Source: Firmicutes bacterium UBA5499
Lineage (GTDB): Bacteria; Bacillota; DTU084
Assembly: GCA_002426275.1 (NCBI GenBank)
Contig: DIPB01000164.1
Location: forward strand, 6,471-14,246
DNA length: 7,776 nucleotides
Direction of reading: 5' to 3'
Under the pieces are notes generated by a model. That model was given only the letters and a program-made list of their open reading frames with translations, searched no databases and was not told the DNA's origin. The translations under genes were made by a program, and so were the position numbers. Of the stretch, positions 1 to 6,552 are shown in pieces (within the stretch, counting starts at the first letter, position 1; every line of letters starts with the position of its first letter).

Positions 1-324
1 CGAGAATACGCGGCCCGCACAGGCAGGCGGGTGACGTTTGAATATGTCATGCTCAAAGGCGTCAACGACGGCGAAGAGCAGCTCAGGGCTCTGAGCAAGC
101 TCCTCCGAGGCTGGCTGTGTCATTTGAATTTAATTCCCTTTAATCCTGCAGCCGGTCTTCCTTACACAGCATGTAGTGCCAGGGAAATCCGTCAGTTCGC
201 TCTGCGTTTGGAGGCGCAAGGCATAGCTGTGACCGTACGCTCCAGCATGGGCGCTGATGTGGCGGCTGCTTGCGGCCAGCTTAGGGGAGGGAGAGTGGGG
301 CATGAGCATCCTGGAAAAAATTGA
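1..324 (+). CDS. rlmN: 23S rRNA (adenine2503-C2)-methyltransferase RlmN, 3' end only
   Basis: C-terminal part (about 107 codons) of the radical-SAM methyltransferase RlmN, which makes m2A2503 in 23S rRNA and m2A37 in some tRNAs. The frame is open from the left edge, so the start, the CxxxCxxC cluster motif and the first catalytic Cys lie outside the window. Visible family signatures are the FEYVMLKGVND stretch (codons 34-66), HLNLIPFNP (121-147) and the C-terminal AACGQL motif. The Cys encoded at 271-273 in that motif corresponds to the conserved second catalytic Cys that becomes the methylated thiol intermediate in characterised RlmN enzymes. The reading frame ends at TGA 322-324, overlapping the next gene by 23 bases. 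rlmN just upstream of a phosphatase/kinase module is a common Firmicutes arrangement. The stretch after CGQL is short and charged, as expected for a normal end rather than a truncation. Confidence 0.93.
   Translation, partial: REYAARTGRRVTFEYVMLKGVNDGEEQLRALSKLLRGWLCHLNLIPFNPAAGLPYTACSAREIRQFALRLEAQGIAVTVRSSMGADVAAACGQLRGGRVGHEHPGKN
283..293 (+). promoter_or_regulatory. ribosome binding site of fhaA
   Basis: The purine-rich run AGGGGAGGGAG lies inside the end of rlmN and sits 8 bases before ATG 302. It decides the fhaA start: the same frame has an earlier ATG at 257, but that would encode a non-conserved 15-residue leader and has no comparable Shine-Dalgarno sequence. Confidence 0.7.
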
Positions 325-1015
325 GGACGGATTGGAGCAGCTTTTTGAAGGGATTTTTCAGCGCAATAAAGGTAAATTGGAACCTGCGTCCTTGGCCCGT
401 TCTCTGATTCGCACTATGCAAAGAGCTGGCAGAAGAGGCGTGGAAAATATTTACGTTCCTAATTTGTTTCAGGTTCAAATCGCAGACGGCGAATACCGAG
501 AGCTCGCGCCGCTGATTTCAGCTCTGGCGGAAGAGTGTCAGGAGGTCTTGTCTCGAGAGGCCTCGGAGCGCGGTTACAGCGCTGTGGGTCCGTTTCGCGT
601 GGAGCTTGAGCCGTGTGGCGACCTGGAGCCCGGCAAGTGGAAAGTAATTCGGGCGGCTTTTGCGAATGAATCCGGCCAAACCATGGAGGAGAATACCAAA
701 CGCTGGTCGCGGGAGGCGCTGGCGCCATCCTTGCAGTTGCGCGTCCTGGAAGGCCCGGATCGCGGTAAGCTGGCGCCTTGGAAGGGAGAGACGCTGGTCA
801 TCGGCAGAGCAGTACACTGCGGCCTCAGCCTCTCCGACCACAATGCGTCACGGGAGCACGCTAAAATCCAGCAGCAGGACGACGACTTTTACCTCAGCGA
901 CTTGAACAGCACAAATGGAACCTTTCTTAACAGCCAAAAAATAGAGCGGAAAAAGCTTAACTTGGGCGATCTAATCTGCATCGGCGAGACCGTCATTTCA
1001 TGGGAGAAAGGTTAA
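302..1015 (+). CDS. fhaA: FhaA-like protein: DUF3662 (FhaA N-terminal) domain plus C-terminal FHA domain
   Basis: A 237-residue soluble protein with no signal peptide or membrane segment. Residues 1 to about 115 (starting MSILEKIEDGLEQLFEG, with the LEPASLARSL segment) match the DUF3662/FhaA N-terminal domain. After a short polar linker, residues about 145-235 form an FHA domain. All key phosphothreonine-binding positions are present: G168-R169, S183-R184-x-H186, and N205-G206 in the NSTNGT motif. FHA domains bind phosphothreonine, so the likely role is to read marks made by the kinase encoded at 4879-6552, probably at the inner face of the membrane. In mycobacteria FhaA binds a phosphorylated MviN/MurJ-like domain to control peptidoglycan precursor traffic, but that function is only inferred here. 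The protein is much shorter than the mycobacterial one because the long disordered linker is missing. The start is ATG 302, supported by its Shine-Dalgarno sequence. Confidence 0.93.
   Translation: MSILEKIEDGLEQLFEGIFQRNKGKLEPASLARSLIRTMQRAGRRGVENIYVPNLFQVQIADGEYRELAPLISALAEECQEVLSREASERGYSAVGPFRVELEPCGDLEPGKWKVIRAAFANESGQTMEENTKRWSREALAPSLQLRVLEGPDRGKLAPWKGETLVIGRAVHCGLSLSDHNASREHAKIQQQDDDFYLSDLNSTNGTFLNSQKIERKKLNLGDLICIGETVISWEKG
1001..1010 (+). promoter_or_regulatory. ribosome binding site favouring the GTG start of fhaB
   Basis: GGGAGAAAGG ends 7 bases before GTG 1018 and overlaps the last codons of fhaA. It would be useless for the alternative ATG at 1000, whose own upstream region offers only a weak GGCGAG at a longer distance. 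This supports initiation at 1018, though not conclusively. Confidence 0.5.
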
Positions 1016-1017
1016 TA

Positions 1018-1467
1018 GTGGAACGGCTAGCAGCGGTAATAAGCCTCCTAGCAGCTATTGGACGCTACTTTTTTCTTTTTTTGCTTTACCGCTTTTTGTG
1101 GCAGCTGCTGAAAGCCACCGGCGGAGGGTTGGATGCCGTCCGCCAAAGAGGCTTTTCCATTATGGTGACGGATTTGAGCAATCCTGCCAGCGTTCAGCGC
1201 TATTCCTTAGAAAACCAACTCACTGTCGGGAGAAATCGCGATAACCAGATAATCTTAAACGATCCGTATTGCTCTGGTAAACATTTGCGGCTTTGGCGCA
1301 AAGGTGGAAAAGTTTTTGCAGAAGATCTGGAGTCCACCTTTGGTACACTGGTGAGCGGTATCCCTCTGCCGAAGATGACTCCGGTTGAAATACAACCTGG
1401 CGCCAAGATCATGATTGGAACATCACAATTGTGCTTGCAAACAGAGCAGGAACGTTCATTCAACTGA
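1018..1467 (+). CDS. fhaB: FhaB-like membrane-anchored FHA-domain protein
   Basis: About 149 residues: an N-terminal hydrophobic anchor (residues about 4-30, rich in Leu/Phe/Ile), a short linker, then one FHA domain (about 45-145). This matches the FhaB/FipA type found beside PP2C-SEDS-PBP-kinase genes, where the FHA domain is cytoplasmic and binds phosphothreonine partners. The FHA core is recognisable: G71-R72 in VGRNRDNQI, S86 and H89 in CSGKH, and the strand DLESTFGT (103-110). Two positions are atypical. The Arg usual after the Ser is Gly87, and the usual Asn of the STNGT turn is Phe108. Ligand binding may therefore be weakened or changed. I chose GTG 1018, 2 bases after the fhaA stop, because of the Shine-Dalgarno sequence at 1001-1010. 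ATG 1000 in the same frame would add six residues and overlap fhaA. The gene ends 11 bases before the phosphatase start. Confidence 0.85.
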   Translation: MERLAAVISLLAAIGRYFFLFLLYRFLWQLLKATGGGLDAVRQRGFSIMVTDLSNPASVQRYSLENQLTVGRNRDNQIILNDPYCSGKHLRLWRKGGKVFAEDLESTFGTLVSGIPLPKMTPVEIQPGAKIMIGTSQLCLQTEQERSFN

Positions 1468-1474
1468 GGAGGAG
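1466..1474 (+). promoter_or_regulatory. strong ribosome binding site of the PP2C phosphatase gene
   Basis: GAGGAGGAG lies 4 bases before ATG 1479, overlaps the TGA stop of fhaB, and is close to a full anti-Shine-Dalgarno match. It marks 1479, not the earlier in-frame codon at 1431 inside fhaB, as the true start. Confidence 0.75.
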
Positions 1475-1478
1475 AAAT

Positions 1479-2261
1479 ATGCTCAGAGTAGGAGTCAAAA
1501 GCGATAAAGGGAAGGTACGGCAGCGCAACGAGGATTCCTACTGCGCCTGTGAGCACCTTTTTGCTGTAGCAGACGGGCTGGGAGGCCACCTGGCTGGCGA
1601 GGTGGCAAGTAAGCTTGCTATTGACCAGCTAGTGGATGCTCTCTCTGGGAAGCAGTGCGATGCGAAACAGCTGGAAGAGCTTTTTCAGCAGGCGAACGAG
1701 AAGATTTATCAATTGGCAAGCGTCAATCCCCAGTACCAAGGCATGGGCACAACTTTGACCGCAGCTCAGATCTGGCGGGATCAAATTCTCCTTGGACATG
1801 TGGGAGACAGTCGCGCCTATTTGTACAGAGCTGGGGAGCTTACGCAGCTAACCCATGATCATTCCCTCACGGCCGAGCTCTATCGTAAAGGCGAGCTCTC
1901 GGAGGAGGAAGCGGAATGTCATCCGCAAAGGCATATTCTCACGAAAGCTTTGGGCGTATCCTCCCAGCTCGATGTTGATACATCCATGGTGCGGTTTGCC
2001 GACCGAGATATCCTGCTGCTTTGTACCGACGGACTGCATGGGAAGATTTCCAAAGAGGAAATAGCTGAGTTTCTTCAGAAGCTCACCGATCCCCAGGAAA
2101 CCGCGGAAAAGCTGGTCCATGCGGCTCTCGAGGCAGGCGGTCAGGATAATATCACAGTGCTCATCGTTCTCAATGCGGCCGATGAATTCGTAGATCATGA
2201 ATTTTCCCTTGAGCTTGATGAGATTTTAGAGCAGTACCAGCAGCCTTTAGGTGTCTGTTAA
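1479..2261 (+). CDS. prpC: PP2C-family Ser/Thr protein phosphatase (PrpC/Stp/PstP type)
   Basis: A 260-residue metal-dependent (Mg/Mn) phosphatase that removes phosphate from Ser/Thr residues, expected to antagonise the PASTA kinase encoded downstream. All bacterial PP2C signatures occur in order: QRNEDSY with metal-ligand D19; VADGLGGH with D32-G33; GMGTTL from about residue 88; HVGDSRAYL with D110; THDHSL; LTKALG; LLLCTDGLHG with D184; and GGQDNIT with D223. The catalytic domain therefore looks intact. It has no membrane segment, unlike mycobacterial PstP, and is the short cytoplasmic form typical of Firmicutes PrpC. After the last core strand (VLIVLN) there is an acidic tail of roughly 28 residues (DEFVDHEFSLELDEILEQ). 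The start at ATG 1479 is set by a strong Shine-Dalgarno sequence and gives the family-typical N-terminus. Its TAA stop abuts the next ATG exactly, so translation of the SEDS gene is probably coupled to it. Confidence 0.95.
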   Translation: MLRVGVKSDKGKVRQRNEDSYCACEHLFAVADGLGGHLAGEVASKLAIDQLVDALSGKQCDAKQLEELFQQANEKIYQLASVNPQYQGMGTTLTAAQIWRDQILLGHVGDSRAYLYRAGELTQLTHDHSLTAELYRKGELSEEEAECHPQRHILTKALGVSSQLDVDTSMVRFADRDILLLCTDGLHGKISKEEIAEFLQKLTDPQETAEKLVHAALEAGGQDNITVLIVLNAADEFVDHEFSLELDEILEQYQQPLGVC

Positions 2262-3470
2262 ATGTGGGTATCTTTAGGCGGCGCCGCTTTGCTTGGCATC
2301 GCGGTGGTGAATGTAACACTGCACCGTCCTTTGCTTGAGATGCTCTATGGTCCCCTGCTGCTTTTGGCGTTTGCCCTTGGCGCGTTTCTTTTGGGACAGA
2401 AAAGAGATAAAGTGCTCTTGGCTGCTACTTTTTTTCTTACCACCGTGGGCTTCATAGAGATCTATAGGCTTAAACCCGAGCTTGCCGCGAAGCAGCTGCT
2501 GTGGATCGCCTTGGGAATTCTAGTCATGCTCATCGCCTCCGCGCTGCGCAGTTATCGCTGGATTGAGCGTTACAAATACTTGCTTGGCACGGCTGGTTTG
2601 GCCCTTTTGGCCTGCACCATTTTGTTCGGCAGGGAAGTAGGCGGCGCTAAAGCTTGGCTGCGGGTGGGAATTTGGCAGTTTGAACCAGTGGAGATCGTAA
2701 AAGTACTGCTTGTTTTATTTCTAGCCGGTTATCTGCAGGAAAATGTCTCGGCTAAGCCTTTTGGCAAGCTGCCGCTCAGCTGGGCTGCCTGGGGTCCGGT
2801 GTTATTGATGTGGGGGCTTTCCATCCTCTTGCTGTTTCTGCAACGCGATCTGGGAGCCGCTTTGCTTTTGACAGGTATTTTCACGGCTATGCTTTATTTA
2901 GCTACAGGTCAAGGTCTCTTTGTGGGAACAAGTATATTTTTCACCGGGCTGACGGTTTTAGCTTCCACTTTTATTTTTGCTCACGTCCGCACCAGAATTG
3001 CGATTTGGCTTAATCCTTGGGATAAGTTATCGGGCAATGGCTACCAAATTGGGCAGGCGCTTTTTGCGCTGGCGGCCGGCGGCTTTTCAGGCAGAGGCCT
3101 CGCTGCCGGCGATCCGGGATTTGTGCCCGCGGCGCATACGGATTTCATTTTCGTCGCCATCGCCGAAGAGCTCGGACTGCTGGGAGCAGTCTCAATTTTA
3201 GCCGCCTTTCTGTTTTTGGTGGCCAGGGGCTGGCAGCTGGCAATGGAAAAAAACGATCGCCTTGGCTTTCTTTTGGTGTCGGGGCTGGTTTGCATTTTTG
3301 CAATTCAAGCTTTGATCATTATCGGCGGCGCCATCAAAGTCATTCCCCTCACGGGGATTACGCTTCCTTTCGTGAGCTACGGCGGCAGTTCTCTTATTAC
3401 CAACTACCTCATTTTGGGATTGATTTTGGGCATTAATAATTGCCGACCGGCGGACCAGAGGGATTACTGA
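2262..3470 (+). CDS. SEDS-family peptidoglycan glycosyltransferase (FtsW/RodA/SpoVE)
   Basis: A 402-residue polytopic membrane protein with roughly 11-12 hydrophobic segments, of normal size for the family. SEDS proteins polymerise lipid II into glycan strands in complex with a class B PBP, which here is the next gene. Diagnostic stretches are LQRDLGAALLL, NPWDKLSGNGYQ (251-262), AHTDFIFVAIAEELGLLG, and the C-terminal IPLTGITLPFVSYGGSS. Operon context (PP2C, PBP, kinase) resembles actinobacterial rodA, but sequence alone does not let me choose between FtsW, RodA and SpoVE, so I give no symbol. The catalytic Asp of characterised SEDS enzymes lies in an NPxxDPxGxGY-type loop; here an ungapped match puts Lys255 at that position and Asp254 one place earlier. 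The ATG directly follows the phosphatase stop (TAA then ATG), with a modest TTTAGGTG upstream. The TGA stop overlaps the next ATG by one base. Confidence 0.92.
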   Translation: MWVSLGGAALLGIAVVNVTLHRPLLEMLYGPLLLLAFALGAFLLGQKRDKVLLAATFFLTTVGFIEIYRLKPELAAKQLLWIALGILVMLIASALRSYRWIERYKYLLGTAGLALLACTILFGREVGGAKAWLRVGIWQFEPVEIVKVLLVLFLAGYLQENVSAKPFGKLPLSWAAWGPVLLMWGLSILLLFLQRDLGAALLLTGIFTAMLYLATGQGLFVGTSIFFTGLTVLASTFIFAHVRTRIAIWLNPWDKLSGNGYQIGQALFALAAGGFSGRGLAAGDPGFVPAAHTDFIFVAIAEELGLLGAVSILAAFLFLVARGWQLAMEKNDRLGFLLVSGLVCIFAIQALIIIGGAIKVIPLTGITLPFVSYGGSSLITNYLILGLILGINNCRPADQRDY

Positions 3471-4867
3471 TGAAAGATAGCCTAAAAAAAATATTTTTCC
3501 TTTTCAGGCTGGGAATTGTGATTCTGATTTTGGCGCTGACTTATTGGCAGATCATCGCAGGCAGCAGGATTGCAAATCTGCCGGAGAATCCCAGACTGGC
3601 CAAGCAGGAGGAAAAGTTGCTTCGAGGCAGAATTTTAGATCGTAATGGACAGATTATCTGCTCTACGATAGACGGGAAGCGGCAATACGGCGGACCTTCC
3701 TCTTTGGCGCCCCTGATCGGCTATATTTCCGGCCGCCAAGGCAAAAGCGGCTTGGAGTTATTTTTCAGCAGGGAGCTTTTAGGCCAGCTGCCCGCTCAGC
3801 GCCTGATTAATTTCGCTCGGCAGCTTTTCGGGAAAAAACCGGAAGGCAGCGATGTTTATCTGACCTTGGACTTGCACGTGGTGGAGGCTGCGCAAAGGGC
3901 TTTGGCCGGGAGACGCGGCGCCGTGGTGGGAGTTGACGTGCGGACCGGAGAAATTCTGGTTCTTGCCACGAGCCCTGCTTTTGATCCCAATCGCATCGGA
4001 GAGGATTGGCGGCGCCTGAGCCAAGACAGCTCGAGCCCGCTGCTGAATAGACCCTTGCAGGGGTTATATCCGCCCGGTTCCACTTTTAAGCTCATTACGG
4101 CCATCGGGGTTTTGAATTGGCATCTGATTGATTTAAACGAGCGGTTTTATTGCCCGGGCAGGATTGAAATCCAGGGACATACTATAGAATGCTTTCATGG
4201 CAAAGCTCATGGCTGGATAGATTTGAAAGAGGCCTTGGCAGTCTCCTGTAATGTGACATTTGTCCGTTTAGCCGAAAGGCTGGGCAAAGAGAGATTTTAC
4301 GAGACAATTAAAAACATGGGCCTGGACCGCAAACCTGAATTGGGCGTTCCCGTAAGCCGCACCAGGATTCCGCCGTTCAGAGGCCAGGGCAGTTCTTCGT
4401 TGCCGCAATTGGCCATCGGCCAAGGCTCTCTTTTGGTAACGCCCATTCAGATGGCTGTGCTCGCCGCAGCTGTGGCCGACGGGACAGTGCGTTCGCCATA
4501 CTTCCTCCGGCAGACGCAGGCAGGTGACAGAGTCTTGGAGCGCGGGCACAGCAACTGGCAAAGAGAAGTTAACATGGCGGCTTTATCTGTGCTGCGGGAA
4601 GATCTGCGCTACGCCGTGGCAGAGGGAACCGGACGTGCGGCCGATGCTCCCGGACTTTCTGTGGCTGGCAAAACCGGCACTGCGGATAATCCGCACGGCA
4701 GACCGCACGCTTGGTTTGTGGGTTTTGCGCCTTCTGAAGATCCGTCTTTAGCGCTGGCCGTGGTAATTGAAAACGCCGGCTCTGGAGGAGAAGCTGCCGC
4801 TCCGGTGGCAAGAGCAGTATTTCAGGCTGCGCGAGATTACGGATATTTTGCAGGGGTTCAAGATTGA
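3470..4867 (+). CDS. pbpA: class B penicillin-binding protein (peptidoglycan D,D-transpeptidase, PbpA/PBP2-like)
   Basis: A 465-residue membrane-anchored transpeptidase that cross-links peptide stems of peptidoglycan outside the cell. Residues about 8-31 form a single N-terminal transmembrane anchor after a Lys-rich start. RGRILDRNG (52-60) is the conserved beginning of the PBP dimer/pedestal region, which is compact here. The penicillin-binding domain starts near residue 140 and carries all three active-site motifs: S204-T-F-K207 (nucleophile Ser204), S259-C-N261 and K401-T-G403. The enzyme should therefore be active and beta-lactam sensitive. It lacks a PASTA tail, unlike SpoVD or PBP2x. 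Directly following a SEDS gene with a one-base stop/start overlap, it is the likely cognate partner of that polymerase. The start is ATG 3470, preceded by AGAGGG at suitable spacing; an earlier in-frame codon at 3440 lies inside the SEDS gene and adds non-conserved residues. Confidence 0.94.
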   Translation: MKDSLKKIFFLFRLGIVILILALTYWQIIAGSRIANLPENPRLAKQEEKLLRGRILDRNGQIICSTIDGKRQYGGPSSLAPLIGYISGRQGKSGLELFFSRELLGQLPAQRLINFARQLFGKKPEGSDVYLTLDLHVVEAAQRALAGRRGAVVGVDVRTGEILVLATSPAFDPNRIGEDWRRLSQDSSSPLLNRPLQGLYPPGSTFKLITAIGVLNWHLIDLNERFYCPGRIEIQGHTIECFHGKAHGWIDLKEALAVSCNVTFVRLAERLGKERFYETIKNMGLDRKPELGVPVSRTRIPPFRGQGSSSLPQLAIGQGSLLVTPIQMAVLAAAVADGTVRSPYFLRQTQAGDRVLERGHSNWQREVNMAALSVLREDLRYAVAEGTGRAADAPGLSVAGKTGTADNPHGRPHAWFVGFAPSEDPSLALAVVIENAGSGGEAAAPVARAVFQAARDYGYFAGVQD

Positions 4868-4875
4868 GGGAGGGG
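4866..4875 (+). promoter_or_regulatory. ribosome binding site deciding the GTG start of the PASTA kinase
   Basis: GAGGGAGGGG overlaps the pbpA stop codon. The GAGGG part sits 8 bases before GTG 4879. The in-frame TTG at 4864 lies upstream of this motif and cannot use it. An ATG at 4877 is out of frame with the kinase. Confidence 0.6.
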
Positions 4876-4878
4876 AAT

Positions 4879-6552
4879 GTGCAATTGGAAGGAACGATCC
4901 TTGGCGGCCGCTATCGCATTATCGAAAAGATTGGAGAAGGGGGAATGGCCCAAGTTTATAAGGCTCAGTGTACTCTCTTGGACCGAACTGTGGCCATTAA
5001 AGTCCTGCGCCCCCAATATGCCAGCGATGAAGAGTTTGTGGCCAGGTTTCTCCGGGAAGCGCAGGCTGCGGCCAGGCTGTCCCATCCCAATGTGGTTAAC
5101 GTCTATGACGTCGGTCGCGATGGCGATACCCACTATATTGTAATGGAATACGTTCCCGGACAGACCCTCAAACAAGTGATCTCGCAGCACGCTCCCCTTG
5201 CAGTGGGCCAAGCGGTGAATATTGCAGAGCAGATTTTATTGGCTCTGAAGCACGCTCACGAGCACGGCTTAATCCACCGGGACGTGAAACCTCATAATAT
5301 GCTGATCACCGCGGACGGCAGAGTAAAAGTCACAGATTTTGGCATCGCGCGTGCTGCCAGCGCCAGCGGCCTAACAGAAACAGGCATTGTTTTGGGCTCG
5401 GTCCATTATTTTTCGCCGGAACAGGCCAAGGGGCAGACAGTGGGCGTACAAAGCGATCTGTATTCGCTGGGCGCGATGCTCTATGAAATGCTCACTGGCA
5501 AGCTGCCGTTTGAAGGAGATACGCCCATCGCCATAGCATTGAAACAAATTCAAGAAGAACCTGTTCCCCCGCATAAATACAATCCATCATTGCCAGGCTG
5601 GCTGGAAGGCATTATCCTTAAAGCTATGAATAAAGATCCCCAAGAACGATATCTTTCTGCCGACGAGATGCTGCAAGATCTGAGGCGCTGGCAGTCCGTG
5701 GGCGACGATGCCACCACCGTCCTCAATACTGTCAGCGGCTATCCGGAAGCGCGGAGGCAGGTTGCAGCCTCTCACGGGCGCAAGCGGAAATGGTTCTGGT
5801 GGGTTGGCGGCACTTTTGCCATCCTGGCTGCGTTGACGGTTTTGGCTTTTATGCTTCCAGATCTCTTGCCGCAGGTCCCGGAAGTGCTGGTGCCGGATCT
5901 GGCCGGACGCAGCCTTGATGAAGCTGAACAGCTACTGGAAGAATACCAGTTGAAAGCCGAAGTCAGAAGCGAGGTTTATTCTTCCGATGTCCCTGCCAAC
6001 CATGTGGTGAGTCAAGAGCCGGCCGCAAACAGAAAAATTAAGATTAACCGTACGGTTTGGCTCACCATCAGCAAAGGCCCTGAATATATGACGGTACCAG
6101 ACCTGGTGGGACAGTCTTTGGAAAACGCGCAGCGTTTTCTGCGGCAAGCCGGACTGAAAATCGGCCAGGTTCAGGAGCAATATAGTTCAGACGTCTCAGC
6201 AGGCATCATCATCTCTCAGAATCCTCCCTCGCGGACGCGTCTGGCCCGAGGCAGCAGCGTGGATGTTTTCGTGAGCAAAGGGCAGCAACCAAAGCCTGAA
6301 ACTGTGATCGTGCCCGCGTTTGTGGGCAAACAAGCGCAAGAGGCTCAAGCGCAGCTTGCGGAGTTAGGATTAAAGCAAGGCTCCGTCACACAAAAAGGAG
6401 CGGCAGTTCCGCCAGGGGAAATCATAGAGCAAAGTCCGCTGCCGGGGGCTGAAGTACCAAAGGAAAGCCCAGTAAGCTTTGTGGTCAGCAGCGGTCCTCC
6501 CTCAGCAACAAAACAAGAGGAGGATCTAGGCTATGTGCCCGGGCAGCAGTAA
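4879..6552 (+). CDS. prkC: PASTA-domain eukaryotic-type Ser/Thr protein kinase (PrkC/PknB)
   Basis: A 557-residue transmembrane kinase. The cytoplasmic kinase domain (about 11-270) has a complete catalytic set: Gly-rich loop GEGGMAQVY, ATP-binding K41 in VAIKVL, catalytic D135 in HRDVKPHN (K137, N140), metal-binding D153 in DFG, and GSVHYFSPEQ (173-182). Activation-loop T166 and T168 sit where PknB/PrkC autophosphorylate. A basic juxtamembrane linker (about 275-304, GRKRK) precedes one transmembrane helix at about 305-326. Outside the membrane are three PASTA repeats, about 335-401, 402-470 and 475-540, each opening with a V-P-x-hydrophobic-x-G motif and ending in V-S-x-G. They bind muropeptides or lipid II in characterised homologues. 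Likely targets include the FHA proteins and wall enzymes of the same operon, and the PP2C enzyme opposes it. The start is GTG 4879, 11 bases after the pbpA stop. The 3' end overlaps the next gene by 20 bases. Confidence 0.97.
   Translation: MQLEGTILGGRYRIIEKIGEGGMAQVYKAQCTLLDRTVAIKVLRPQYASDEEFVARFLREAQAAARLSHPNVVNVYDVGRDGDTHYIVMEYVPGQTLKQVISQHAPLAVGQAVNIAEQILLALKHAHEHGLIHRDVKPHNMLITADGRVKVTDFGIARAASASGLTETGIVLGSVHYFSPEQAKGQTVGVQSDLYSLGAMLYEMLTGKLPFEGDTPIAIALKQIQEEPVPPHKYNPSLPGWLEGIILKAMNKDPQERYLSADEMLQDLRRWQSVGDDATTVLNTVSGYPEARRQVAASHGRKRKWFWWVGGTFAILAALTVLAFMLPDLLPQVPEVLVPDLAGRSLDEAEQLLEEYQLKAEVRSEVYSSDVPANHVVSQEPAANRKIKINRTVWLTISKGPEYMTVPDLVGQSLENAQRFLRQAGLKIGQVQEQYSSDVSAGIIISQNPPSRTRLARGSSVDVFVSKGQQPKPETVIVPAFVGKQAQEAQAQLAELGLKQGSVTQKGAAVPPGEIIEQSPLPGAEVPKESPVSFVVSSGPPSATKQEEDLGYVPGQQ
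6517..6523 (+). promoter_or_regulatory. ribosome binding site of the adenylyltransferase gene
   Basis: GAGGAGG lies within the last codons of the kinase gene, 9 bases before ATG 6533. It shows the overlapping downstream gene is translated from its own site, as part of the same transcript. Confidence 0.7.

Noticed and set aside
281..478. Open minus-strand frames opposite fhaA (also around 459-843)
   Set aside because: They lie antisense to a confidently identified gene, show no recognisable domain, and are composed of Arg/Pro/Ser-rich sequence typical of shadow frames.
1000..1017. ATG 1000 as start of fhaB
   Set aside because: It is in frame but has a weak upstream ribosome site. GTG 1018 has a better placed GGGAGAAAGG and a minimal gap to fhaA. 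Not excluded.
1200..1589. 129-codon minus-strand open frame across the fhaB/prpC junction
   Set aside because: Antisense to two well-supported genes, no family resemblance, and no good ribosome binding site in its direction.
4165..4190. Promoter-like TTGAAA ... TATAGA inside pbpA
   Set aside because: Spacing is about 13 bases, too short for a sigma-A type promoter, and it lies mid-gene with no start downstream that would need it.
4864..4878. TTG 4864 as start of the PASTA kinase
   Set aside because: It overlaps the pbpA stop, lies upstream of or within the GAGGGAGGGG ribosome site, and adds five non-conserved residues.
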